Assembly (NCBI RefSeq): GCF_020991455.1
Contig: NZ_JAJMOX010000005.1
Location: 124,001-188,000, forward strand
Source of the DNA: Flavobacterium sp. JAS
GTDB taxonomy: Bacteria > Bacteroidota > Bacteroidia > Flavobacteriales > Flavobacteriaceae
Reading direction: 5' to 3'
Length of the DNA: 64,000 bases
Below are positions 17,414-26,383 of the stretch, piece by piece. The notes below the pieces were generated by a model. It saw nothing but the letters and a program-made list of their open reading frames with translations. It was not told the origin of the DNA and searched no databases. Both the position numbers and the translations under genes were made by a program. Positions within the stretch are counted from its first letter, which is position 1; every line of letters starts with the position of its first letter.

Positions 17414-17421
17414 TATATTTG
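17414..17421 (+). promoter_or_regulatory. -7 promoter box for the E1 gene
   Basis: TATATTTG matches TAnnTTTG exactly and ends 22 bases before the ATG at 17444. The upstream box is not clear. Confidence 0.55.
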
Positions 17422-17443
17422 AAATACTTAAACAGCGAATCAA

Positions 17444-19420
17444 ATGATTTTTTACAAACAAGACCTTTCTGATATTCAACTATTAGATTTATACAAAAAG
17501 ATTCTAAAACCTCGTTTGATCGAAGAAAAAATGCTAATCCTGATTCGGCAGGGAAAAGTCTCAAAATGGTTTTCTGGAATCGGGCAGGAGGCAATCGCTG
17601 TGGGAGTTACCGCTGCATTAGAGTCCTTTGAGTACATATTGCCCATGCATCGTAACCTGGGCGTTTTTACAACCCGAAATATTCCATTGCACCGTTTGTT
17701 TTCGCAATGGCAAGGAAAAGCAAGTGGTTTTACTAAAGGCAGAGATCGCAGTTTTCATTTTGGAACGCAGAAATATAATATCATCGGAATGATTTCGCAT
17801 CTTGGTCCGCAATTAGGGATTGCAGACGGAATTGCTCTTGCCGATAAACTTCAGAATAATAAAAAAGTCACAGCCGTTTTTACCGGTGAAGGTGCTACAA
17901 GTGAAGGAGATTTTCACGAAGCCTTAAACATTGCCGCAGTTTGGAAATTACCAGTAATGTTTATCATCGAAAACAATGGTTACGGACTTTCAACTCCAAC
18001 AAACGAACAATATTCTTGCGAAAACCTTGCTGACAAAGGCATTGGTTATGGAATCGAAAGTTACATTATTGATGGTAATAATATTTTGGAGGTTTATAAT
18101 AAAATTAAACAACTAAAAGAAAGCATGCAGAAAGACCCGCATCCGGTTTTACTGGAGTTTAAAACTTTTAGAATGCGTGGACATGAAGAAGCAAGCGGCA
18201 CAAAATATGTTCCTGAAGAATTAATGAGAATATGGGCAACACTTGATCCTGTAGATAATTACAGAATGTTTTTATTAGATCAGGGTATCCTAACAGAAGA
18301 ACATGATGCCATTTTGCATGAAGAAATTAAACACGAAATCGAAGAGAATTGGGCTATTGCAAATGCCGAACCTGAAATAATTGCATCTTATAGTGAAGAA
18401 TTAAACGATGTGTATAAACCTTTTCAATATGAAGAAGTTAGCACGGAATCAGAATCTACTAACATACGCTTTATCGATGCAATCAGAAATAGCTTAGACC
18501 AATCGATGCAGCGCCACCAAAATCTGATTATTATGGGGCAGGATATTGCCGAATATGGCGGTGCTTTTAAAATCACGGAAGGCTTTGTAGAAACGTTTGG
18601 AAAAGAACGTGTGCGGAATACTCCAATTTGCGAAAGCGCTGTTGTTTCTGCGGGAATGGGATTATCAATTAACGGATATAAAGCCATTGTAGAAATGCAA
18701 TTCGCTGATTTTGTCTCCACGGGATTTAATCCAATTGTAAATTTACTAGCCAAATCACATTATCGCTGGGGCGAAAAAGCCGATGTTGTCGTTCGTATGC
18801 CTTGCGGCGGAGGGACTCAGGCAGGGCCATTTCATTCGCAGACAAATGAAGCCTGGTTTACCAAAACTCCGGGTTTAAAAGTAGTATATCCGGCATTTCC
18901 TTATGATGCAAAAGGTTTACTAAATACTTCTATAAACGATCCAAATCCGGTTCTGTTTTTCGAACATAAACAATTATACAGAAGTGTTTATCAAGATGTT
19001 CCAATAGATTATTATACTATTCCTTTAGGAAAAGCGGCTTTATTAAAAGAAGGAAACTCCGTTACCATTATTGCTTTTGGAGCTCCGGTACATTGGGCGC
19101 TGGAAACATTGGCAAAATATCATGAAATACAAGCCGATTTAATCGATTTAAGAACCTTACAGCCTTTAGACACTGAAACTATTTTTGCATCGGTTAGAAA
19201 AACCGGAAAAGCAATTATTTATCAGGAAGATACTTTGTTTGGCGGAATTGCCAGCGATATCTCAGCCTTGATTATGGAAGAATGTTTTGAACATCTTGAC
19301 GGGCCCGTTAAGAGAGTAGCCAGTTTAGATTCACCAATTCCGTTTACCAAAGCTCTGGAAGATCAGTTTTTACCAAAAGACCGTTTTGAGGAGGTTTTAT
19401 TGGATTTATTGAAATACTGA
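17444..19420 (+). CDS. Fused alpha/beta E1 subunit of a 2-oxo acid dehydrogenase complex
   Basis: A 658-residue fusion of the E1 alpha and beta chains that decarboxylate 2-oxo acids with thiamine diphosphate. The alpha part (about 1-320) has the TPP motif FTGEGATSEGDFHEA (GEG at 148-150) ending in ENN (176-178). The beta part starts near residue 344 (NIRFIDAIRNSLDQS), with IMGQDIAEYGGAF and VVRMPCGGGTQAGPFHSQ. The most similar family is the branched-chain (2-oxoisovalerate) type, feeding branched acyl-CoA to fatty acid synthesis, but a pyruvate type is not excluded. No E2 or E3 gene lies nearby. The last 104 bases are duplicated beyond the next gene (21355-21458). Confidence 0.9.
   Translation: MIFYKQDLSDIQLLDLYKKILKPRLIEEKMLILIRQGKVSKWFSGIGQEAIAVGVTAALESFEYILPMHRNLGVFTTRNIPLHRLFSQWQGKASGFTKGRDRSFHFGTQKYNIIGMISHLGPQLGIADGIALADKLQNNKKVTAVFTGEGATSEGDFHEALNIAAVWKLPVMFIIENNGYGLSTPTNEQYSCENLADKGIGYGIESYIIDGNNILEVYNKIKQLKESMQKDPHPVLLEFKTFRMRGHEEASGTKYVPEELMRIWATLDPVDNYRMFLLDQGILTEEHDAILHEEIKHEIEENWAIANAEPEIIASYSEELNDVYKPFQYEEVSTESESTNIRFIDAIRNSLDQSMQRHQNLIIMGQDIAEYGGAFKITEGFVETFGKERVRNTPICESAVVSAGMGLSINGYKAIVEMQFADFVSTGFNPIVNLLAKSHYRWGEKADVVVRMPCGGGTQAGPFHSQTNEAWFTKTPGLKVVYPAFPYDAKGLLNTSINDPNPVLFFEHKQLYRSVYQDVPIDYYTIPLGKAALLKEGNSVTIIAFGAPVHWALETLAKYHEIQADLIDLRTLQPLDTETIFASVRKTGKAIIYQEDTLFGGIASDISALIMEECFEHLDGPVKRVASLDSPIPFTKALEDQFLPKDRFEEVLLDLLKY
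19315..19418. repeat. Left copy of a 104-bp direct repeat flanking the acyltransferase gene
   Basis: From AGTAGCCAGTTTAGATTC to GAAATACT, the end of the E1 gene matches 21355-21458 with only two differences (19333 A versus G; 19348 C versus T), both at third codon positions. The two copies are 2040 bases apart. Confidence 0.95.
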
Positions 19421-19505
19421 TGTTATCAAAAATACAAAGTTTTGTTGGATAGATGACTAAATAATTTATGTATACTTGCAGAAAATAATTACAACTATAA
19501 CTTAA

Positions 19506-21326
19506 ATGTATTTTCGCCAAGATATTCAAGGATTACGTGCTCTTGCTTTTTTATTCGTATTTGTATTTCATTTAAATTCACTGTGGCTTCCTGGTGGTTT
19601 TTTAGGTGTTGATGTTTTTTTTGTCATATCTGGATATTTAATGACTACATTAATAATTGATGATATTACCAAAGAGAAATTTTCTTTTAAAGTTTTTTTT
19701 CTAAAGCGTTTTAAAAGAATTATACCGGCATATTACTTTTGTTTATTAGCTGTAGCTTTTGCAGTTTCCTATTATTATTTATATTCAGATTTAGATTCTT
19801 TTAAAAATATATTATTCCGATCTGCACTATTTATTTCAAATCGATCATTTGCATCAGGAAATACATACTTTGGCGCACAACAAAGCGAGAACCCTTTACT
19901 GCATACTTGGTCGCTTGCTATAGAAATGCAGTTTTATGTTCTACTTCCTTTTTTACTATATTTTTTTAAGAAACACATTGTTAAGATTACTTTATCTATA
20001 ATTTTTATTTTAACGATTTATTCCTCATATCAAATAGAAATTTTAGGTAATAAAAATGGAATGTACTTCTCTTTATTAGCTAGGATACCAGAATTTTTGA
20101 TAGGAAGTTTGTTCAGTCAATTCTTCAAAAACGGCATTGATCTAAGACGAAATATAAATAACCTAATTGCAACTTTAAGCTTGTTCATTTTGATTGCTTC
20201 AGCTTTCTTTATTTCAGAAAAAACATTTTTTCCTGGTATAACAGCTATTGTACCATGTACAGCTATTGCTTTTTTACTATGTATTAAAAATAATTTTGTT
20301 TCTGATTGTTTTTCTAAAAGAATACCTGTTTTTATAGGAGGATTATCATACTCCTTATATCTATGGCATTTTCCTATAATGGCATTGATAAGATATACAA
20401 ATGATGATTATTCCTTTACTTTTAAAGAAATTATTTTTATTTGTGTATTAACTTTTCTTTTGGCTTGGTTTTCCTATAATTTTATTGAGCGTAAATTCAG
20501 AAACAAAAGCGACTTATCTTTTTATAAAATTTTTATTCCTCTATATATTACTTTTGGAATATTAACTTTAAGTCTTCCAACGATTTTAAAATTCCGGGAA
20601 ATACCTAATATATATTGCAAACCTATAGTTGGACTAAATTCCCATGGAATGAACAATATCGAGAAATTTGGGTCTCCAATCAAAAATGATAAGATTGCAC
20701 TTATAGGAAACAGTCATGCTTTAGCGCTTAAACCATTTTTTGATTATATTGGAAAAAGCAATAACTTTTCATTCTATACTTTAACTTGTGATTCATATCT
20801 CGCGATCAAAGGCATTGATAAAAATGAAATCCCTGTGAGTGATTTAAAATACTATAAATCAGGAAGAAAACTGATCAATAAAACTTACGATCTTATCCAA
20901 AACAGCAATGTAATTATAATAGCAAATCTTACATTTCAAAGAACACAATCACAGTATAAAGCAATTGATGATTTATGCAATCAGATAGATCGGGATAAAA
21001 AGATTATTTTAATCAATACATTTCCTATAATCGACAAAAATCCAATAAAAATAAATAATGGTTACGTCAAAAACAGTAACTATAAATTTAAAGAAATAGA
21101 AAATAATGAAAATTATAATAAACTCAAAAAAATTGCTGATAAATACGACAATGTTTATTTATATAACATAAACAAAGGAATAATAAGAAAAAATCTTGGT
21201 TATATTAACGACACTGTCGCTTACTATAATTCTGAACATATTAACACCTTTGCATCAGTTAAAATGGCAAAAGATTTAAATCAGGACTTTATGTCTTTTT
21301 TTAATAAAATTAGAAATAAAAAGTAG
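19506..21326 (+). CDS. OafA-type acyltransferase with C-terminal SGNH domain
   Basis: A 606-residue membrane protein. Residues about 1-370 form the acyltransferase-3 domain with about ten helices. Its start (FRQDIQGLRALAFLFVFVFH) has the family's R-ALA pattern and GVDVFFVISGYLM. The C-terminal 200 residues are an SGNH-like hydrolase domain: LIGNSHALALKPFF near 400 and SEHINTFASVKMA near the end. Such enzymes move acetyl groups onto surface polysaccharide. The gene is visibly more AT-rich than its neighbours and is bracketed by a 104-bp direct repeat, so it looks acquired. No other envelope-polysaccharide gene is adjacent. Confidence 0.9.
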   Translation: MYFRQDIQGLRALAFLFVFVFHLNSLWLPGGFLGVDVFFVISGYLMTTLIIDDITKEKFSFKVFFLKRFKRIIPAYYFCLLAVAFAVSYYYLYSDLDSFKNILFRSALFISNRSFASGNTYFGAQQSENPLLHTWSLAIEMQFYVLLPFLLYFFKKHIVKITLSIIFILTIYSSYQIEILGNKNGMYFSLLARIPEFLIGSLFSQFFKNGIDLRRNINNLIATLSLFILIASAFFISEKTFFPGITAIVPCTAIAFLLCIKNNFVSDCFSKRIPVFIGGLSYSLYLWHFPIMALIRYTNDDYSFTFKEIIFICVLTFLLAWFSYNFIERKFRNKSDLSFYKIFIPLYITFGILTLSLPTILKFREIPNIYCKPIVGLNSHGMNNIEKFGSPIKNDKIALIGNSHALALKPFFDYIGKSNNFSFYTLTCDSYLAIKGIDKNEIPVSDLKYYKSGRKLINKTYDLIQNSNVIIIANLTFQRTQSQYKAIDDLCNQIDRDKKIILINTFPIIDKNPIKINNGYVKNSNYKFKEIENNENYNKLKKIADKYDNVYLYNINKGIIRKNLGYINDTVAYYNSEHINTFASVKMAKDLNQDFMSFFNKIRNKK

Positions 21327-21354
21327 TATTAAAAGCTATTGAATAGTAGAATAT

Positions 21355-21458
21355 AGTAGCCAGTTTAGATTCGCCAATTCCGTTTACTAAAGCTCTGGAA
21401 GATCAGTTTTTACCAAAAGACCGTTTTGAGGAGGTTTTATTGGATTTATTGAAATACT
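21355..21458. repeat. Right copy of the 104-bp direct repeat
   Basis: This copy of the E1 gene tail is followed by AA, so the frame it represents would end in TAA rather than TGA. It has no start and is not a gene. It marks the right boundary of a 2040-base inserted or duplicated unit. Confidence 0.95.
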
Positions 21459-21552
21459 AAATACTAAATTACTTTACTTAAAGAAGTTATTTTTGAACTT
21501 CAGAAATTAATGGAACAGAAATAATAGCAATGCATACTAATTTTGAATGTAA

Positions 21553-21585
21553 ATCTTTGTCAAAGTTTAAAACTTTGACAAAGAT
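21553..21585. repeat. Perfect inverted repeat
   Basis: ATCTTTGTCAAAGTTT and its complement are separated by one base. It lies just past the stop of the oxidoreductase gene (21600). A near-identical copy lies at 56167-56195. It may act as a hairpin 3' end. Confidence 0.85.
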
Positions 21586-21599
21586 AAAACATCAATAAA

Positions 21600-22571
21600 T
21601 TATATAATAACCACCAATCGTTGACCATCAAGAGCTTCTTTGCTCCACATTTCTTCGATATCAATTAGTTTAACTTCTTCGATATTGACTTTTAGTTTGT
21701 TTTGCGCTGCTAAAAGAAACATTTCAGGAAGAATCTCTGAGAATAATAATTTTACTTCAGCTTTAGACCAACTTCCTAAACCAGAACCTGATAATTGCAA
21801 ATCTACACTTCTCAAAATACCTGATGATAACTGAATAGAATCGCCTGCCATTCCGCCAATTGTGACATATCTAACTTTATTAGTAAAAGAACCGTTTCCT
21901 TTTATAGCGGAAAGAATCAATTCGGCAGGATGTCCCCATAAATAATCCAGAATAACATCTATAGGAGTTTTGGAATGAATTTCTTTGAGTTGTGCGATAA
22001 TCGTTTCGTCATCTTGTTTAAGCGAAATAATTTCATCAGCACCTAATTCTAAAAGACTTTGAAGTGTTTTTTCATTTCTTCCGGTAACGATTATTTTCTT
22101 TGCGCCATAATGTCTCGCAATCTGAATCGCCATTTGTCCCGTAAAACCTGTCGCTCCATTAATTAAAACAGTTTCTCCCGCTTGAATATTTGCTCTAAAC
22201 CTAAGCGCCATCGCAGAACCTGCAACTGCATTAGGCAACGAAGCCGCAACGGCATCGCTAATTCCGTCTGGCAATGGTACAAATATGTTTTTGTCAATAA
22301 TCGCTTTCTCTGACATTGTACCGTTGATTCCGCGAGCATAAACTCTCGTTCCGTTTTCTAGTACACCAACGCCGTCGCTGCCCACAATAAAACCGTTTTG
22401 AGTATCATTTTCTGACGAGTAATGTTTACCGCTGGCTTTTCCTTTATCTAGATTTGTAATTGCCACCGCTTTTACCGAAATTAAAATCTCGTTTTCATTT
22501 TGCACAATTGGATCTGCAAAATCGGCATATTTTGGCATTTCGCCCTTTTTATAAACTACTGCTGCTTTCAT
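21600..22571 (-). CDS. Medium-chain dehydrogenase/reductase, quinone oxidoreductase-like
   Basis: A 323-residue MDR-family enzyme. The N-terminal GroES-like domain starts MKAAVVYKKGEMPKYADFAD. The nucleotide-binding motif is VLINGATGFTGQMAIQIARH, with AKKIIVTGR following, which suggests NADPH. The catalytic-zinc ligands of classical alcohol dehydrogenases are missing (VGSDGVGVLENGTRVYARG), so it is probably a zinc-free reductase acting on quinones or enones. It is followed by a hairpin, and the Crp-like regulator gene lies 155 bases upstream on the same strand. Confidence 0.88.
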   Translation of the reverse strand: MKAAVVYKKGEMPKYADFADPIVQNENEILISVKAVAITNLDKGKASGKHYSSENDTQNGFIVGSDGVGVLENGTRVYARGINGTMSEKAIIDKNIFVPLPDGISDAVAASLPNAVAGSAMALRFRANIQAGETVLINGATGFTGQMAIQIARHYGAKKIIVTGRNEKTLQSLLELGADEIISLKQDDETIIAQLKEIHSKTPIDVILDYLWGHPAELILSAIKGNGSFTNKVRYVTIGGMAGDSIQLSSGILRSVDLQLSGSGLGSWSKAEVKLLFSEILPEMFLLAAQNKLKVNIEEVKLIDIEEMWSKEALDGQRLVVII

Positions 22572-22650
22572 AATTATTTAATTTTATGATGCAAAGTTCT
22601 TTCATCGTTTACAGCTAGGCGATAACATTTGTTATCAAATATTTTTTTTT

Positions 22651-22704
22651 ACCATATAAGTTATATAAGTTCATTTAAACTTGTCTTATAATAACTTATA
22701 TGGT
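22651..22704. repeat. Inverted repeat before the Crp-like gene's 3' end
   Basis: ACCATATAAGTTAT (22651-22664) and ATAACTTATATGGT (22691-22704) are perfect 14-base arms around a 26-base loop. There is no T-run on the minus-strand side, so it is not a classical terminator for the gene at 22727. A fragment of the same sequence (CACCATATAAG) recurs at about 40504. Confidence 0.75.
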
Positions 22705-22726
22705 GAAATATTATAGCGAAGTCCTA

Positions 22727-23302
22727 CTATTTCTTTTGTAATAATTTGCTTTTTATCCGGCTTAAATGAACGGTGCTTACGCCCAGATATGACGCAATAT
22801 AATGTTGTGGAACTCGCTGTGTAATTTGAGGTCTTTCTTCAATTAAGTTTAGATAACGCTGAGTAGGAGAGTCCTTTATAAAAGAAACAAAATGTTTCAT
22901 ATAATCAAATGTACGCTCAAAAAGCATATTAATAAAACGATCTCTCAACTCCGGAATTTCTTTTATTTCTTCCAGAATTTTATCCAGATCATTTTTAGAA
23001 ATCCACCAAATAACAGATTGTTCAATAGTTTCAATAACAACCGGACTTGGTAGTTTTTTCATGAAGCTTTCGATAGAAGCCACGCTTTGATTTTCGAAAA
23101 AAAACTGAGTTGTTAGATCTTTTCCGTTATTATTGAACCAAACCCTGATACCGCCTTTTTCGATTATAAAAAGTCTTTTTGAAACTTCTCCTTCTTCTAA
23201 AAGAATTGTTTTTGCAGGAACTTCAAGCCGTTTGAAACAGCTCGTACATTCGCTCCATTTTGAATCATCAATTGGGAATTTATTTCGGAATTGACTGAAC
23301 AT
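22727..23302 (-). CDS. Crp/Fnr-family transcriptional regulator
   Basis: A 191-residue protein. Residues about 1-115 form a cyclic-nucleotide-binding-type barrel (ILLEEGEVSKRLFIIEKGGI, RVWFNNNGKDLTTQFFFENQ), and about 145-190 a winged helix (VPQHYIASYLGVSTVHLSRI). The residues that bind cAMP in E. coli Crp (E-x(9)-R-S) are not obvious, so the ligand is uncertain. The start lies directly downstream of a seven-to-eight-copy TTTA tract that overlaps the stop codon of the upstream gene. The MDR-type oxidoreductase follows on the same strand and may be its target. Confidence 0.9.
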   Translation of the reverse strand: MFSQFRNKFPIDDSKWSECTSCFKRLEVPAKTILLEEGEVSKRLFIIEKGGIRVWFNNNGKDLTTQFFFENQSVASIESFMKKLPSPVVIETIEQSVIWWISKNDLDKILEEIKEIPELRDRFINMLFERTFDYMKHFVSFIKDSPTQRYLNLIEERPQITQRVPQHYIASYLGVSTVHLSRIKSKLLQKK

Positions 23303-23311
23303 TTATTATAT

Positions 23312-23343
23312 AATTTATTTATTTATTTATTTATTTATTTATT
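23312..23343. repeat. Tetranucleotide tract (ATTT)n, about eight copies
   Basis: Uninterrupted ATTT units run from 23313 into 23343. The tract overlaps the stop codon of the gene at 23339 and reaches to 10 bases before the Crp-like start, replacing its ribosome-binding region. Tracts of this type change length by slippage. Confidence 0.9.
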
Positions 23344-24115
23344 CCATTGTTACTGTACGCCATTCCTTAACCATTTCTCCATTTCCTCGCATATCAGATA
23401 TCTCTAGAAATTTAAACTTATTCTTTGAAATTTTCTTATACAATTTATCGAAATCCTTGAATGCTTCATACTTACCATTATTATAAAAGAATCCAAATTG
23501 CTCTATAAACTTCCATTTATTATCTTTCAATGTCCAAATTCTAAATGACTTGAAATTACTTGTACAAGAGGAGTAATATTCTGCTATTTCATTCCCGCCA
23601 TCTTCATCTATATCACCAATACTAAATATACTTTCCGGATGACAACAATAGGATTCAGTCTGTATTCGCGGTATATCATTATCGGTAAAATAATACGAAT
23701 CACCTTCTTCACAAGAATTTAAATTTTGTAAAACAAAAACTGAATCTTCTTTTTTATCTCCATTCAGATCGCCTAAATTTTTAAATCCTTCACTATAAAA
23801 CTCTGAGATAATCTTCTTGCTAAATCTAATTGGATAACATTTGTTTTTCTTATCCTCGTGTTGGTATTTAGAAATATCTAGTTTGAATTTTCCTTTTAAA
23901 ATGGAATCATTAATGTATGAGATATCATTTGAAGTTATAGAATCTTTTGGAGTATGATCTTTTATACTTTTTACTTGTTCTTCAAATGACATGCTTTCCC
24001 AAATATTTATTTTTTGGGTCTTATGTTTTTGTTTTATTTCTATCCCGGTTTCTTTTGAATCTTTTTTACAAGACAAAACACTTAAAAATATTAGCAGAAA
24101 GACTAGTTTCTTCAT
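23339..24115 (-). CDS. Lipoprotein with calcium-site-like repeats
   Basis: A 258-residue lipoprotein: MKKLVFLLIFLSVLSCKKDS has a good lipobox with Cys 16. Two segments resemble FG-GAP/VCBS-type D-x-N/D-x-D loops: LGDLNGDKKEDSVFVLQN and IGDIDEDGGNEIAEYY, typical of surface proteins with beta-propeller blades, though only two repeats are seen. Function unknown. It is followed on the same strand by the Crp-like gene, 37 bases after its stop; the spacer is the TTTA tract, into which the stop codon falls. The start ATG is at 24115. Confidence 0.75.
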   Translation of the reverse strand: MKKLVFLLIFLSVLSCKKDSKETGIEIKQKHKTQKINIWESMSFEEQVKSIKDHTPKDSITSNDISYINDSILKGKFKLDISKYQHEDKKNKCYPIRFSKKIISEFYSEGFKNLGDLNGDKKEDSVFVLQNLNSCEEGDSYYFTDNDIPRIQTESYCCHPESIFSIGDIDEDGGNEIAEYYSSCTSNFKSFRIWTLKDNKWKFIEQFGFFYNNGKYEAFKDFDKLYKKISKNKFKFLEISDMRGNGEMVKEWRTVTME

Positions 24116-24131
24116 TAATTATATTCTTTAT

Positions 24132-24599
24132 TTAATCCGAATTATATCCTGCTCTAATTGCTAAAATATGTAAGATCACGGGATGTAAAAACTCAAGATT
24201 TTCGTCGTTTATATTCAATGACATCTTCGGTTTAGAAACCCATGTTTTCTGTTTTAATTGGGAAATTTTAGTTTCTTTAAAATAGTGAGAAAAATTTCCG
24301 TCAAGCGAAATAAAATAATCTTGTTTTATATATAACCTTTTACCGAAACCAAAGATTATTCTTGTATCTGTTATTTCTGATATATTTTTCGTAAACAATT
24401 CATTCTGGAATAATATATTATAATAACTATTAAAAAAAGACATTTTATATTTTACCTCTAAAAGTAAAATATTATTATCATTGTAAATCGTTATAATTCT
24501 GTTGGTCCAGTTGAATTTTACCTTCGAATAAAATAAAAGTTCATCATCTCTATAAACATACAAACTTTGCTTTTTATCTTGAACTATTTCAATTTCCAT
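24132..24599 (-). CDS. Uncharacterised 155-residue protein
   Basis: No family recognised. The sequence alternates aromatic and charged residues in short strands (SLYVYRDDELLFYSKVKF, NRIITIYNDNNILLLEVKY), which suggests an all-beta fold, vaguely like tubby/LURP-type barrels. It has no signal peptide or membrane helix. Its stop lies 16 bases before the lipoprotein start, and the next gene upstream is 9 bases away, so three genes (24609, 24132, 23339) probably form one transcript leading into the Crp-like gene. Confidence 0.65.
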   Translation of the reverse strand: MEIEIVQDKKQSLYVYRDDELLFYSKVKFNWTNRIITIYNDNNILLLEVKYKMSFFNSYYNILFQNELFTKNISEITDTRIIFGFGKRLYIKQDYFISLDGNFSHYFKETKISQLKQKTWVSKPKMSLNINDENLEFLHPVILHILAIRAGYNSD

Positions 24600-24608
24600 T
24601 TAAAAAAT

Positions 24609-25016
24609 CTAATTCGAATTCGACTCCAATTCAAACAATTGTACTTGGCTTTTCAAGCGGTCAATCAGTAAATTCATCATTCTTTTATTTAAACTTGAAG
24701 AGTTTTGAATATAAGTTTCATATTCTTCAATTGTAAAAAGTGCCATGACAATTCCTTTAAGGGAATTTCGGAACTTAATATCTTTCTGAATGGAATTTTC
24801 GATGGTTTGAAGTTTCTTTTCGACCGTATAAGAATAAAAATCGGCCTTGTTTTTATTTACGTAGTTTATAAAAACGGCAACAAATAAATCATTTTGAAGT
24901 TTTAAAATAGGCCTAATCGTCTGATTTTGAAACAACTCATCTGGTGAAGATTGAGCGCTTACAGTTCCTAAAGTTTCGCCTCTGAATTCTCTTAAAAAAG
25001 CATCTCTATCTTCCAT
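24609..25016 (-). CDS. Conserved protein of unknown function
   Basis: A 135-residue soluble helical protein starting MEDRDAFLREFRGETLGTVS. I recall similar sequences in Flavobacteria, sometimes loosely labelled glyoxalase, but I see no VOC motif here and do not support that label. A central hydrophobic helix (FRNSLKGIVMALFTIEEYET) and a basic helix near the end (NKRMMNLLIDRLKSQVQLFE) are the only visible features. It is the first of several same-strand genes and is divergent from the thioesterase gene at 25076. Confidence 0.65.
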   Translation of the reverse strand: MEDRDAFLREFRGETLGTVSAQSSPDELFQNQTIRPILKLQNDLFVAVFINYVNKNKADFYSYTVEKKLQTIENSIQKDIKFRNSLKGIVMALFTIEEYETYIQNSSSLNKRMMNLLIDRLKSQVQLFELESNSN

Positions 25017-25075
25017 GTTTTTTCTTTAAATTTAGAAAAAATTCCAATACAAAAATTTTTATTTAAACTAAAATT

Positions 25076-25459
25076 ATGCGATTTCATACCAGAAAATGGG
25101 TTAAACCCGAAGACTTAAATCCAAACGGAACTTTATTTGGCGGAAAATTATTAGCCTGGATCGACGAAGAACTGGCATTATACACCATTATTCAGTTAGA
25201 AAACACTAGAGTTGTAACCAAATACATGTCTGAAATCAATTTTAAGAGTTCGGCAAGACAAGGTGATATTGTCGAAATTGGAATTGATGTTGTAAAATTC
25301 GGAAATACTTCTTTAGTTTTAACCTGTGCCGTTCGAAATATGATGACTCGCGAGATCATTATTACAATCGACCAAACCACAATGGTTAATCTGGACGAAA
25401 ATGGTAAACCAAAAGCGCATGGAAAAACCCAAATCGAATTCGTAAAAGATCGTTTGTAA
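25076..25459 (+). CDS. Acyl-CoA thioesterase, hotdog fold
   Basis: A 127-residue hotdog protein of the YciA/BACH type, which hydrolyses acyl-CoA to free acid and CoA. The core motif NPNGTLFGGKLLAWIDEE carries the N-x-x-G-x-x-F-G-G pattern with the catalytic Asp in the following helix. INFKSSARQGDIVEIGIDVV and GNTSLVLTCAVRN are the expected central strands. It is shorter than double-hotdog eukaryotic forms and should work as an oligomer. Chain length specificity is not predictable. It has its own short spacer and is divergent from the gene at 24609. Confidence 0.88.
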   Translation: MRFHTRKWVKPEDLNPNGTLFGGKLLAWIDEELALYTIIQLENTRVVTKYMSEINFKSSARQGDIVEIGIDVVKFGNTSLVLTCAVRNMMTREIIITIDQTTMVNLDENGKPKAHGKTQIEFVKDRL

Positions 25460-25507
25460 TAATAGAAATGATACGTTTTGTCAGGAAATTACTAACGATT
25501 ATAAAAA

Positions 25508-26383
25508 ATGACCATGAATAAACTAATTATTTTATTTGCGTTTTTTACTTCAATAACTTTTGGTCAAAAAATCAAAATAGGAAATCAGGAAAATCAAATA
25601 AAAACATATCAGTACGTTTTAGAAAATTTTGATTTAATAAAAAAGAATAACCCTGAAGAAATGATTTATGTAAATTTAATTTTTAATAAACATCGATTCA
25701 TTGATCGGGTAACGTATTATTCTTGTGCAATAGCAAATGATGATGAAAAGAAAACAGAAACTCAAGTTCCTGCCGCATTAGATGAATTTATTAAAAATTC
25801 ATTCTCCTTTTTTTTAAATGATATTTTTTTTAATAAAAGTGAGGGCGAAGGCGGTTATTCATTTTATATCCCTTTGAATAAAAAAAAACTTAAACTTGCT
25901 ATCAATAATATCAATGAAGAAACAGAAAGATTAGCAAAAGAAACCGATAAGGTTGGAGTAATTCCAAATTCTAAATTTAATTTCCAAATCAATAGTTTGT
26001 ATTTTAACAGAGAAAAAATTGAGAACAAAAAAATTGAAAGTCAATTAAACGAGCTGAATTCTGAACTAATAGAAATTGCTCCGGATCTATATTTAGTCTT
26101 TAGAATAATAAAAACGAATCAATTTAAAACAAATATGTCACGAGATTATTTTGAGTACAAAATTATGTATTTGAAAGGTACATCATCAAAATTGTATACT
26201 CTGAATCGAAGTGAAATGTTTGATAAAAATGGAATTGAAATTGATGAAGTGCCAACATCCGGAGGAAATGACAATCTCGCAGATTCTATTTGCTCTGATG
26301 AAGATGGAGATAATAGTTCTGATTTTATATTTCAAGAATTTAAATTTAATCTGAAAATTCAGTTTATAAACTCACCAAAATAA
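25508..26383 (+). CDS. Exported protein of unknown function
   Basis: A 291-residue protein with a signal peptide (MNKLIILFAFFTSITFGQ; the in-frame upstream codons MT are probably not needed). The mature part is rich in Lys, Glu, Asn and Ile, with no recognised domain. A near-C-terminal acidic patch (DNLADSICSDEDGDNSSDF) could bind a metal but is not a known motif. The stop TAA is followed immediately by the ATG of the lipoprotein gene at 26384, so the two are translationally coupled. Confidence 0.7.
   Translation: MTMNKLIILFAFFTSITFGQKIKIGNQENQIKTYQYVLENFDLIKKNNPEEMIYVNLIFNKHRFIDRVTYYSCAIANDDEKKTETQVPAALDEFIKNSFSFFLNDIFFNKSEGEGGYSFYIPLNKKKLKLAINNINEETERLAKETDKVGVIPNSKFNFQINSLYFNREKIENKKIESQLNELNSELIEIAPDLYLVFRIIKTNQFKTNMSRDYFEYKIMYLKGTSSKLYTLNRSEMFDKNGIEIDEVPTSGGNDNLADSICSDEDGDNSSDFIFQEFKFNLKIQFINSPK

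Noticed and set aside
21355..21458. Possible E1 pseudogene
   Set aside because: Only the last 104 bases are present; it is a boundary repeat, not a decayed gene.
24609..25016. Glyoxalase label for the 135-residue protein
   Set aside because: No VOC fold motif or metal-ligand pattern can be seen; left as unknown.
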